Of a DNA stretch of 10,587 nucleotides, positions 1 through 4,950 are shown one piece after another. Below the pieces are notes generated by a model that made no database searches, was not told where the DNA came from, and saw nothing but the letters and a program-made list of their open reading frames with translations. Position 1 is the stretch's first letter. Every line of letters starts with the position of its first letter. The DNA comes from Spirochaetaceae bacterium (GTDB lineage Bacteria; Spirochaetota; Spirochaetia; Treponematales; Breznakiellaceae), in NCBI GenBank assembly GCA_031268255.1, contig JAIRXO010000051.1, forward strand, positions 1-10,587, read 5' to 3'. The translations under genes were made by a program, and so were the position numbers.

Positions 1-270
1 TGAACTTAATGCCATGTCAACAGTATTCTCATTGATGGGTAAAATTTTTACCAATAATCGTAAATCTTTTATCTGTCCCTTCGATTTTTCATTTCCGTTC
101 ACTTTCCGTAAGATATAGAAAACATTGGCCAATACAACTGCCGTAGTATATAATTCAATTTTGTTTTTATATGCCCAGCTAAATATTTTTGCGGCATCGT
201 CATAAAACAGCGGCCTTTCTGCCAATAAATCCAATATAATATCCGAATCCACAAATAATTTTTTGTTCAT
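1..270 (-). CDS. PIN-domain toxin (VapC-like ribonuclease), 3' end cut by window edge
   Basis: Ninety codons are readable from the ATG at 268-270 (read leftwards) to the window edge; the C-terminal part is missing. The protein opens with FVDSDIILDLLAERP, the first strand and first acidic active-site region (Asp8) of PIN domains. An alternating helical stretch follows, with TTAVVLANVFYILRK at about 42-56, matching the second conserved segment of this PIN subgroup. PIN toxins are Mg-dependent RNases that cleave tRNA or other RNA until bound by their antitoxin. An AAGGGA Shine-Dalgarno lies about seven bases before the ATG, and the start overlaps the stop of the preceding antitoxin-like gene (ATGA), the usual toxin-antitoxin coupling. 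The region is clearly more AT-rich than glmS next door, which fits horizontal acquisition. The later PIN acidic residues lie outside the window, so activity cannot be judged. Confidence 0.85.
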   Translation of the reverse strand, partial: MNKKLFVDSDIILDLLAERPLFYDDAAKIFSWAYKNKIELYTTAVVLANVFYILRKVNGNEKSKGQIKDLRLLVKILPINENTVDMALSS

Positions 271-422
271 GCTTTTTCCCTTAGAATGTATTTTACCCTG
301 TCATCATCCTTGGAAAGTTTTTTTAGATCGTTTTCTGATATTATCCCGCTTAATTTTTTTATCAGCGGAGGATATTCTTCTTCAAGAATATTTACCACGG
401 ACGACACGGACATCACAGACAT
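267..422 (-). CDS. Antitoxin-like small protein, N-terminally truncated (C-terminal half of a DUF6364/VapB-like antitoxin)
   Basis: This 51-codon ORF ends in a TGA that overlaps the ATG of the PIN toxin. Its C-terminal part (EYPPLIKKLSGII, then a charged stretch ending VKYILREKA) resembles, from memory, the tail of DUF6364-type antitoxins that pair with PIN toxins; that tail is the toxin-wrapping part. Those antitoxins are usually about 70-90 residues and begin with a ribbon-helix-helix DNA-binding segment, which is absent here. A TAA stop lies directly before the first ATG, and the first ten residues (MSVMSVSSVV) are encoded by a 9-bp-period repeat. No good Shine-Dalgarno precedes the ATG. 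I infer that the 5' half was lost at the repeat and that the present start is fortuitous. It could still neutralise the toxin but should not bind DNA. Whether it is translated is uncertain. Confidence 0.6.
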   Translation of the reverse strand: MSVMSVSSVVNILEEEYPPLIKKLSGIISENDLKKLSKDDDRVKYILREKA

Positions 423-515
423 TTAAATCTAAAAAGTTTGCTTTCCTTCTGCGACTTCGTGGTAAAATTTCTGTTGCCTAGCCCTAACGTCCGTGTGGTT
501 TGTGTGGTCCGTGGT
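394..515. repeat. Three clusters of degenerate 9-bp repeats (ACCACGGAC/ACCACGAAG type)
   Basis: On the plus strand, 394-420 reads as three units: ACCACGGAC, GACACGGAC, ATCACAGAC. On the minus strand, 489-515 reads ACCACGGAC, CACACAAAC, CACACGGAC, and 446-463 reads ACCACGAAG, TCGCAGAAG. The two outer clusters are inverted to each other, match at about 20 of 28 positions and include a perfect 9-bp pair. A transcript through the region could therefore fold back on itself. Repeats of this 9-base type (nnCACGGAC or nnCACGAAG) are, to my recollection, scattered between genes of many environmental bacteria and archaea; their function is unknown. The cluster sits exactly between the glmS stop and the truncated antitoxin and contributes the antitoxin's first codons. 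Confidence 0.8.
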
Positions 516-516
516 T

Positions 517-2394
517 TCATTCCACGGTTACCGACTTGGCGAGGTTCCGAGGTTTGTCGGGATCGTTGCCGCGCAGTACCGAACAGTAGTAGGCGTAGAG
601 CTGGCAGGGAATCACGGTTAGCATGGGTGTAAAGCAGTCCGGTGTGCGGGGTATGCGGAATACGGCGCCGGCGGTCTGGTCAAAGTGGTGAACGTCTTCA
701 TAGGTGATTACCGCGGTTGAGGCTTTGCGGGCTTTTACTTCTTTGATGTTTGAATCCATTTTGTCAAAGAGGGCTTCCTGGGTACACAGGGCCGTTACCA
801 GGGTGGATTCGTCGGCCAGGGCTATGGGTCCGTGTTTGAGTTCCCCGGCGGCAAAGGCTTCGGAATGGGTATAGCTGATTTCCTTGAGTTTGAGGGCGCT
901 CTCAAGGCTTACCGCGTAATCAAAAAGTCTTCCTATAAAAAACACTTTTGATTTATTAAAGCACAATGACGCGAAGCGTTGTATGGTTTCCTTATTTGTA
1001 AGCACGGCCTGGGCCTGGGCGGGGATTTTTTCAAGGGCGGCTATGTAGAAGTCAAGTTCTTCGCGGCTGAGTTTTCCCCTGAGGTATCCGAACTGGAGGG
1101 CGATGAGGTAAACGCACATGAGCTGGGTGGTAAAGGCTTTGGTTGACGCGACGGCGATTTCGGGTCCGGCCCAGGTATACATGACCAGGTCGGCCTCCCG
1201 TGCAAGGGTGGAACCGACTACATTGGTTATGGCGATGATGCGTCCGCCGTTTTTTTTCGCCAGTCTCAGGGCGGCCAGGGTGTCGGCGGTTTCTCCTGAC
1301 TGGCTTATGATGATAAAAATGTCATGGGGGTCGAAGATGGGATTTCTGTACCGGTATTCCGAGGCGATTTCCGCGTCCGCGGGTATGCGGGCAAAATGTT
1401 CAAAGGCGTATTTGCCGACCATGGAGGCGTGCCAGGCGGTGCCGCAGGCGCAGATGACCACCCGTCCTGCCTTTGCCCAGGAGCTGTCAAATCCGATTTC
1501 CGCAAGATTAACGCTCCTCAGTGAATGTCCATCGTTCCCGGCCGGGATGACGCGGGGGCGCAGGGTGTCGGTGAGGGCCTTTGGCTGCTCGTTGATTTCC
1601 TTGAGCATGAAATGCTCGTAGCCGCCTTTTTCCGCGGCGGCCGCGTCCCAGTCAATATGGGAGAGCGTTTTGTGTATCCTTTCGCCTTCTTCATTGTAGA
1701 ATTCGACGCTGTCCCGGGAAAGAAACGCTATTTCCCTGTCGTCCAGATAGTAGACTTCCCTGGTGTATTCAAGCAGGGCCGGCACATCAGAGGCTATCAG
1801 GTTTTCGCCCTGGCCCCGGCCTATGACCAGGGGGCTTTCCTTGCGTACCGCGATGAGGTGGTCTCTGTCGTTTTCGCAGATGATGCCCAGGGCATAGGAA
1901 CCTTCGAGGCGTTTGAGCGCCTCCCGGACTGCCGCGAGAATGTCGCCGGAGTAGTAATAGTTGATAAGGTGGGCAATGACTTCGGTGTCGGTTTCGCTGC
2001 GGAAAGTCACGCCCCGTCCCGAAAGCCACTCTTTGATTTTTCCGTGGTTTTCGATAATGCCGTTATGGACCACGGCGATTTTTCCTGATATGTCGGTATG
2101 GGGGTGGGAATTGATATCCGACGGTTCGCCGTGGGTGGCCCAGCGGGTATGGCCTATGCCCATGGTACCGCTGAAACGCGCCTCCTGGGGATTGCCGTCT
2201 GCCCGCGGTAAAAGGGCGGCCACTTTTTCTTCGAGATTTTTAAGGGCGCCCTTGGTCTTGCAGACTTCAAGCCCCCTGCCGCCGAGTACCGCTATGCCCG
2301 CCGAATCATAGCCCCGGTATTCAAGTTTTTTAAGCCCTTTAAGGAGCACCGGCGTCGCCTCTCTGACGCCTATATAGCCGACTATGCCGCACAT
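517..2394 (-). CDS. glmS: Glutamine--fructose-6-phosphate aminotransferase (isomerizing)
   Basis: GlmS makes glucosamine-6-phosphate from fructose-6-phosphate and glutamine in the cytoplasm, the first committed step towards UDP-GlcNAc for peptidoglycan. The 625-residue protein starts MCGIVGYIG, so the Ntn-type catalytic Cys is exposed once Met is removed. The glutaminase domain (about 1-240) carries HTRWATHG at 82-89 and HNGIIEN at 110-116. The first SIS domain (about 300-440) holds ACGTAWHAS near 315 and SQSGETADTL near 364. The second (about 470-610) holds SALKLKEISY and ELKHGP near 518. The C-terminus is the conserved NLAKSVTVE, so the gene is complete; 625 is slightly longer than the usual 605-612. 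The ATG follows the cupin stop by one base and has no visible Shine-Dalgarno, so translation is probably coupled to the cupin. There is no room for a glmS ribozyme directly upstream. Confidence 0.98.
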   Translation of the reverse strand: MCGIVGYIGVREATPVLLKGLKKLEYRGYDSAGIAVLGGRGLEVCKTKGALKNLEEKVAALLPRADGNPQEARFSGTMGIGHTRWATHGEPSDINSHPHTDISGKIAVVHNGIIENHGKIKEWLSGRGVTFRSETDTEVIAHLINYYYSGDILAAVREALKRLEGSYALGIICENDRDHLIAVRKESPLVIGRGQGENLIASDVPALLEYTREVYYLDDREIAFLSRDSVEFYNEEGERIHKTLSHIDWDAAAAEKGGYEHFMLKEINEQPKALTDTLRPRVIPAGNDGHSLRSVNLAEIGFDSSWAKAGRVVICACGTAWHASMVGKYAFEHFARIPADAEIASEYRYRNPIFDPHDIFIIISQSGETADTLAALRLAKKNGGRIIAITNVVGSTLAREADLVMYTWAGPEIAVASTKAFTTQLMCVYLIALQFGYLRGKLSREELDFYIAALEKIPAQAQAVLTNKETIQRFASLCFNKSKVFFIGRLFDYAVSLESALKLKEISYTHSEAFAAGELKHGPIALADESTLVTALCTQEALFDKMDSNIKEVKARKASTAVITYEDVHHFDQTAGAVFRIPRTPDCFTPMLTVIPCQLYAYYCSVLRGNDPDKPRNLAKSVTVE

Positions 2395-2395
2395 A

Positions 2396-2740
2396 TCAAT
2401 GAAGGATTATGACCGCGTGAAGCACCAGGGGAACGGTCCCGGTGTTTTTCACGCTGTGATAGTTCCCGTTTCCGGTAACCGCGACATCGCCTTTTTTGAC
2501 CGGAACTTCTGTTCCGTTGTCGTTTACCACGCCGTTTCCTTCAAGGAAAATAAAATATTCGGTCTCTTTGTCGTGCTGATGAGGCCCTATGGACGCGCCG
2601 GGCGGCAGGGTCAGTTCCGCGAGGAGCTTTAGATGCTGTTCCTTTGTTTCATCCACAAAATGGCTAAAGGTGACCATCCCTTCGCCGTTTCTCGGTTTTT
2701 CTCTGTATTCAACATTTCGCTGGTTCTGATGAATGAGCAT
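2396..2740 (-). CDS. Small single-domain cupin protein
   Basis: This 114-residue protein is a single beta-barrel cupin. Cupin motif 1 is at about 48-71: GASIGPHQHDKETEYFIFLEG, giving the two His, the Glu and the closing Gly. Motif 2 follows at about 84-99 (GDVAVTGNGNYHSVKN), giving the third His; the usual Pro-x-Gly turn is replaced by Thr-Gly-Asn-Gly. All four metal ligands (HxH, E, H) are present, so a bound metal is expected. The substrate cannot be read from the sequence; small cupins may be sugar isomerases, dioxygenases or sensors. A strong Shine-Dalgarno (AGAGGAGG, 2747-2754) fixes the start. The stop codon lies one base from the glmS start, and the poor glmS ribosome site suggests that cupin translation sets GlmS synthesis. 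A link to amino-sugar metabolism is inferred from position only. Confidence 0.88.
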   Translation of the reverse strand: MLIHQNQRNVEYREKPRNGEGMVTFSHFVDETKEQHLKLLAELTLPPGASIGPHQHDKETEYFIFLEGNGVVNDNGTEVPVKKGDVAVTGNGNYHSVKNTGTVPLVLHAVIILH

Positions 2741-2757
2741 ACATATCCTCCTCTTTC

Positions 2758-2786
2758 ATTATTGGCAAAACCATGATAAATGAAAA
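2758..2786 (-). promoter_or_regulatory. Candidate promoter of the cupin-glmS unit
   Basis: Read on the minus strand, TTTTCA (2781-2786) and AATAAT (2758-2763) are separated by 17 bases, matching the sigma70 consensus at four and five of six positions. The predicted start of transcription (about 2751) falls inside the Shine-Dalgarno, which weakens the call. An alternative -10 box, TATCAT (2772-2777), would give a longer leader but has a poorer -35. Confidence 0.35.
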
Positions 2787-2794
2787 GGGCCGCA

Positions 2795-2823
2795 TTGTTT
2801 TTCGCGCCTTTTTCTGGTATAAT
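2795..2823 (+). promoter_or_regulatory. Extended -10 sigma70-type promoter of the FliL-like gene
   Basis: TTGTTT (2795-2800) and a perfect TATAAT (2818-2823) are 17 bases apart, and TGG directly before the -10 makes it an extended -10 promoter. Transcription should begin near 2829-2830, only six or seven bases before the ATG at 2836. The transcript would be nearly leaderless. This rules against the in-frame ATG at 2773, which lies upstream of the promoter. Confidence 0.65.
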
Positions 2824-2835
2824 CAGGCGGCTGGT

Positions 2836-3303
2836 ATGAAAAAAGCACAAGGCGTTCTTCCTGTTGTGTACCGGGTACTGCTCGTCCTGGTTGTCCTTTT
2901 GGGGCTCTGTATCGTCTGCGGCACTGTGTACGCCCTGCTGCGGGGGCCGGGCAGGGGGACGGCGCCGAAGGAGGCCGGGTTCCCGGCTGTTTCCGGGGAG
3001 AAAGTTTTTACCGGCATAGACAGAATCAGGGCCGCGACCGGAGGCGATGCTCCCGCCGCGGTAATACTTTCGCTTACCTTTCCCTACGATCCGGGCGACC
3101 GCTTTTTTGCCGAGGAACTGTCCGCCAAGGTAGGGGATTTTCGCCGGACAGCCGTGGAATATTTTGCCTCCCTCACCGCCGGGGATCTCGCCCGTCTTAA
3201 AGAAAGCGAAATCAAGGCGGAACTGCTGCGCCGCTACAATGCCGGCCTCCGCCTGGGAAGCATAGAACTCCTCTACTTCAACGAATTTATGATAATAGAG
3301 TGA
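2836..3303 (+). CDS. FliL-like membrane protein (flagellar basal-body-associated family)
   Basis: This 155-residue protein has one N-terminal membrane segment (about 9-35) after a short basic start, then an extracytoplasmic domain. The domain (about 72-155) follows the FliL pattern: a strand (AAVILSLTFPY), a helix with DRFFAEELSAKVGDFRRT, the segment EYFASLTAGDL, a helix KAELLRRYNAGL, and the closing strand GSIELLYFNEFMIIE, which matches the FliL ending of the type YFTxFVIQ. FliL proteins surround the flagellar stator in the periplasm. No other flagellar gene is in the window, so this may be a second, unlinked FliL paralogue. I chose the ATG at 2836 over the in-frame ATG at 2773 because the longer start has no ribosome site, lies upstream of the promoter and would put polar residues before the membrane segment. 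AGGCGG five bases before 2836 is a plausible Shine-Dalgarno. The family call rests on pattern recognition and is moderate. Confidence 0.65.
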   Translation: MKKAQGVLPVVYRVLLVLVVLLGLCIVCGTVYALLRGPGRGTAPKEAGFPAVSGEKVFTGIDRIRAATGGDAPAAVILSLTFPYDPGDRFFAEELSAKVGDFRRTAVEYFASLTAGDLARLKESEIKAELLRRYNAGLRLGSIELLYFNEFMIIE

Positions 3304-3319
3304 AGTGATTTTCAAATAA

Positions 3320-3347
3320 GCAACTTTTTCCCCTGTCCCGGGTCTAA
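3320..3347 (+). promoter_or_regulatory. Candidate ECF (sigma-E-like) promoter upstream of the sigma/anti-sigma cassette
   Basis: GCAACTT (3320-3326) and TCTAA (3343-3347) are 16 bases apart. This matches the enterobacterial sigma-E consensus GGAACTT-N16-TCtrA at all but one -35 base. It lies 140 bases before the first gene of a cassette that encodes an ECF sigma factor, where self-activation is common. The remaining leader (about 3355-3486) holds short inverted repeats (CCTGTC 3332-3337 with GACAGG 3373-3378; GGGTC 3340-3344 with GACCC 3378-3382) but no T-run, so no clear terminator separates it from the FliL-like gene. No convincing sigma70 promoter was seen in 3304-3486. Confidence 0.4.
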
Positions 3348-3486
3348 ATACTAAGAGGGTCTTTTACCCCCTGACAGGACCCCTGGGAGATTTTACCGGC
3401 GCCATTTCGCCTTTGGAATATGGACCTGCGGCCTTGTTTTGCGGTACACTTGATAGAGCCGCTTTTCGGCAAAAGGTTGTCCGTGT

Positions 3487-3828
3487 ATGGATCAGATCAA
3501 GTCAATGGCCGCCCAGATCATCATAGCGTTGATTCCCATTGTGGGTATCGTGATGGGTTCTGTGGTTGTGTTCTTTTATCTTCTGTGGAATCACCGGCGG
3601 AAGGTGCTGCTCATCAAAGCCGGGCAGTACAGCCGCCCTGATTTTGATCTGCTTTCCTTTAGTCTCCTTTCGGGGCTGCTTTTGGTATGCGTGGGAACCA
3701 CTATTTCGGTGTTCCTCGCGGCGTTCCGGGGTTTGGACCTGGCGCTTTTGGGCGGCATTATCCCGCTTGCAATAGGAGCCGCCCTGATCGCATTTTACAG
3801 GATGAAACGCGGCGACAGGACTTCATGA
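3487..3828 (+). CDS. Small three-helix membrane protein (DUF6249-like), first gene of sigma cassette
   Basis: This 113-residue protein is mostly hydrophobic, with membrane segments at about 9-35, 56-80 and 84-104. A basic cytoplasmic loop (NHRRKVLLIKAGQYSR, 35-50) lies between the first two. The layout LIPIVG...helix, basic loop, paired helices with a Gly-rich LGGIIPLAIGAAL turn resembles DUF6249 proteins, which I recall being encoded beside ECF sigma factors; this is a family guess. AAAAGG at 3471-3476 is a Shine-Dalgarno at a long spacing of ten bases. The stop overlaps the sigma-factor start (ATGA), so the two are translationally coupled, and a role in sensing or transmitting an envelope signal to the sigma/anti-sigma pair is inferred. 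No catalytic motif is visible. Confidence 0.75.
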   Translation: MDQIKSMAAQIIIALIPIVGIVMGSVVVFFYLLWNHRRKVLLIKAGQYSRPDFDLLSFSLLSGLLLVCVGTTISVFLAAFRGLDLALLGGIIPLAIGAALIAFYRMKRGDRTS

Positions 3829-4376
3829 AGCGGGAGGAAGAAGCCGATGATCTTTTGATCATAGGGGACGTTCTCTCAGGCGATGTTGGGGTATTCCGCC
3901 TGCTGGTGCTGCGTTATGAGAAAGCGGTATTCAGCATGGGCATGAGTTTTTTTCATAACCGGGAAGATGCCTCTGATTTTTCCCAGGAGGTATTCCTCAA
4001 GGTGTTCAGGAACCTCGCCCAGTTCAGGGGCGGTTCCCGTTTTTCGACCTGGCTGTACCGTATCGCCTATAACACGGGCGTCAACGGAATAAAACGAAGG
4101 AAGGAGTACCGGAGCCTTGCCGAGGAGGACGCGGTCCCGGATTTTGACACTCCCGAAAAGCGGACCATGCTTGTATCCGTCCGGGAGGCGGTAAAGAAGG
4201 CGGTAGAGGATCTGCCTGAACGGTACCGTATCTGCGTCGATCTGTTTTTCTTCTATGACCGTTCGTATCAGGAGATTGAGACGGTAACCGGATACCCGGT
4301 GAATACCATAAAGTCTCATGTATTTCGGGCAAAGAAGCTCCTTCAGGAAGTGCTGGGGGATCTGTGGGAATCATAA
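3825..4376 (+). CDS. ECF-family RNA polymerase sigma factor (RpoE-like)
   Basis: This 183-residue protein has the two-domain build of ECF (group 4) sigma factors. Region 2 (about 25-93) contains the core-binding helix DASDFSQEVFLKVFRNLAQF (49-67) and the -10-binding segment STWLYRIAYNTGVNGIKRRK (74-93). After an acidic linker, region 4 (about 121-176) has DLPERYRICVDLFFFYDRSY and the helix-turn-helix around YQEIETVTGYPVNTIKSHVFRAKK that reads the -35 box. Regions 1.1 and 3 are absent, as expected. The frame stays open for 46 codons further upstream, but that part overlaps the previous gene; the ATG at 3825 has an AGGA site five bases away and overlaps the upstream stop by four bases. The anti-sigma gene follows 12 bases later. 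It probably directs a small regulon, likely including this cassette. Confidence 0.95.
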   Translation: MKREEEADDLLIIGDVLSGDVGVFRLLVLRYEKAVFSMGMSFFHNREDASDFSQEVFLKVFRNLAQFRGGSRFSTWLYRIAYNTGVNGIKRRKEYRSLAEEDAVPDFDTPEKRTMLVSVREAVKKAVEDLPERYRICVDLFFFYDRSYQEIETVTGYPVNTIKSHVFRAKKLLQEVLGDLWES

Positions 4377-4388
4377 GCGGAGGACAGG

Positions 4389-4889
4389 ATGCGCTGTGGC
4401 GATATTGTTAATTGGGTTATAGAACATGACGGGGATGAGGATGTTTCTTTTTTGAGGCGCCTCCTCATCGACGCGCATATTTTCTTCTGCCCCCGCTGTG
4501 CCAGAGAGCTGCGCCGCTGGCAGCTTGGCCGGGACCTGCTTTCAGCCTCCTGCCAGGACCCCGCTCTTACCATCGGCGGCTTTGAGCTGCCCGATATAAG
4601 CGGCGCGGTCATGGGGGATATTCTTGCCGAATCCGGGGAGACACCCGACACTGCCTCAGGCGGCGCCGAGGTTCTCTCCTTCCGCCGCTGGGTCGTAGCC
4701 GGATGCGTCATTGTAGTCTCCCTGGTTTCAGTTTTTTTCTGCTTTGATTTTACGGAACTTTCCGCCGCGTCAGGATTGTCACTGATGATTCCCATGGGTG
4801 TCACCATAGGAATCATCATCAGCGCCTACAGCGCCCTTTTTATCGGCAGCCACCTCAAGGAACTTTCCCAGCGGTTCAGGCTGCGTTAG
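4389..4889 (+). CDS. Zinc-binding (ZAS-type) membrane anti-sigma factor
   Basis: This 166-residue protein begins with a small cytoplasmic domain containing His30, Cys34 and Cys37 in the spacing HxxxCxxC, the signature of zinc-associated anti-sigma domains; a Cys at position 3 or His13 could complete the site. A polar linker (about 50-98) leads to two membrane segments at about 101-120 and 130-154, and the C-terminus is short, basic and probably cytoplasmic. Such proteins hold the ECF sigma at the membrane until a redox or envelope signal frees it. GGAGG (4379-4383) is a good Shine-Dalgarno, and the gene follows the sigma factor by 12 bases, giving the usual sigma/anti-sigma order. There is no sizeable periplasmic sensor domain, so the signal may act on the zinc site or through the three-helix partner encoded first in the cassette. 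Confidence 0.85.
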   Translation: MRCGDIVNWVIEHDGDEDVSFLRRLLIDAHIFFCPRCARELRRWQLGRDLLSASCQDPALTIGGFELPDISGAVMGDILAESGETPDTASGGAEVLSFRRWVVAGCVIVVSLVSVFFCFDFTELSAASGLSLMIPMGVTIGIIISAYSALFIGSHLKELSQRFRLR

Positions 4890-4934
4890 TTCCGCGTTTT
4901 TTGAGTACAGGCCATAGACAAAAGGGGCTGTTAG

Positions 4935-4944
4935 AGACTAGTCT
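4935..4944. promoter_or_regulatory. Perfect 10-bp palindrome before the phosphorylase start
   Basis: AGACTAGTCT is its own reverse complement and ends six bases before the glgP ATG, where a Shine-Dalgarno would be expected. It could be a small operator half or chance; ten bases alone are weak evidence. The 61-bp gap 4890-4950 holds no other clear promoter. Confidence 0.25.
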
Positions 4945-4950
4945 TGTTTT

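Noticed and set aside
394..515. CRISPR array
   Set aside because: The units are only 9 bases, contiguous and without spacers, and occur in both orientations.
1525..2088. Plus-strand 187-codon open frame inside glmS
   Set aside because: It is antisense to unmistakable GlmS domains and shows no family pattern.
2395..2740. glmS ribozyme or other riboswitch upstream of glmS
   Set aside because: The space is fully occupied by the cupin coding sequence, leaving one base between the genes.
2773..2835. ATG 2773 as the start of the FliL-like protein
   Set aside because: It has no ribosome site, lies before the TATAAT box, and would place a polar stretch ahead of the membrane anchor.
2629..3315. Long minus-strand open frame (228 codons) opposite the FliL-like gene
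   Set aside because: Its sequence is Arg/Pro-rich with no family pattern, it runs over the cupin start in another frame, and the plus-strand gene has a clear promoter, membrane segment and domain.
3332..3382. Rho-independent terminator after the FliL-like gene
   Set aside because: The inverted arms are short, the loop is over 30 bases for the best pair, and there is no following T-run.
3457..3470. GCCG-CTTTT-CGGC hairpin before the three-helix membrane protein
   Set aside because: It has only a four-base stem and no T-run on either strand; it could be chance in GC-rich DNA.
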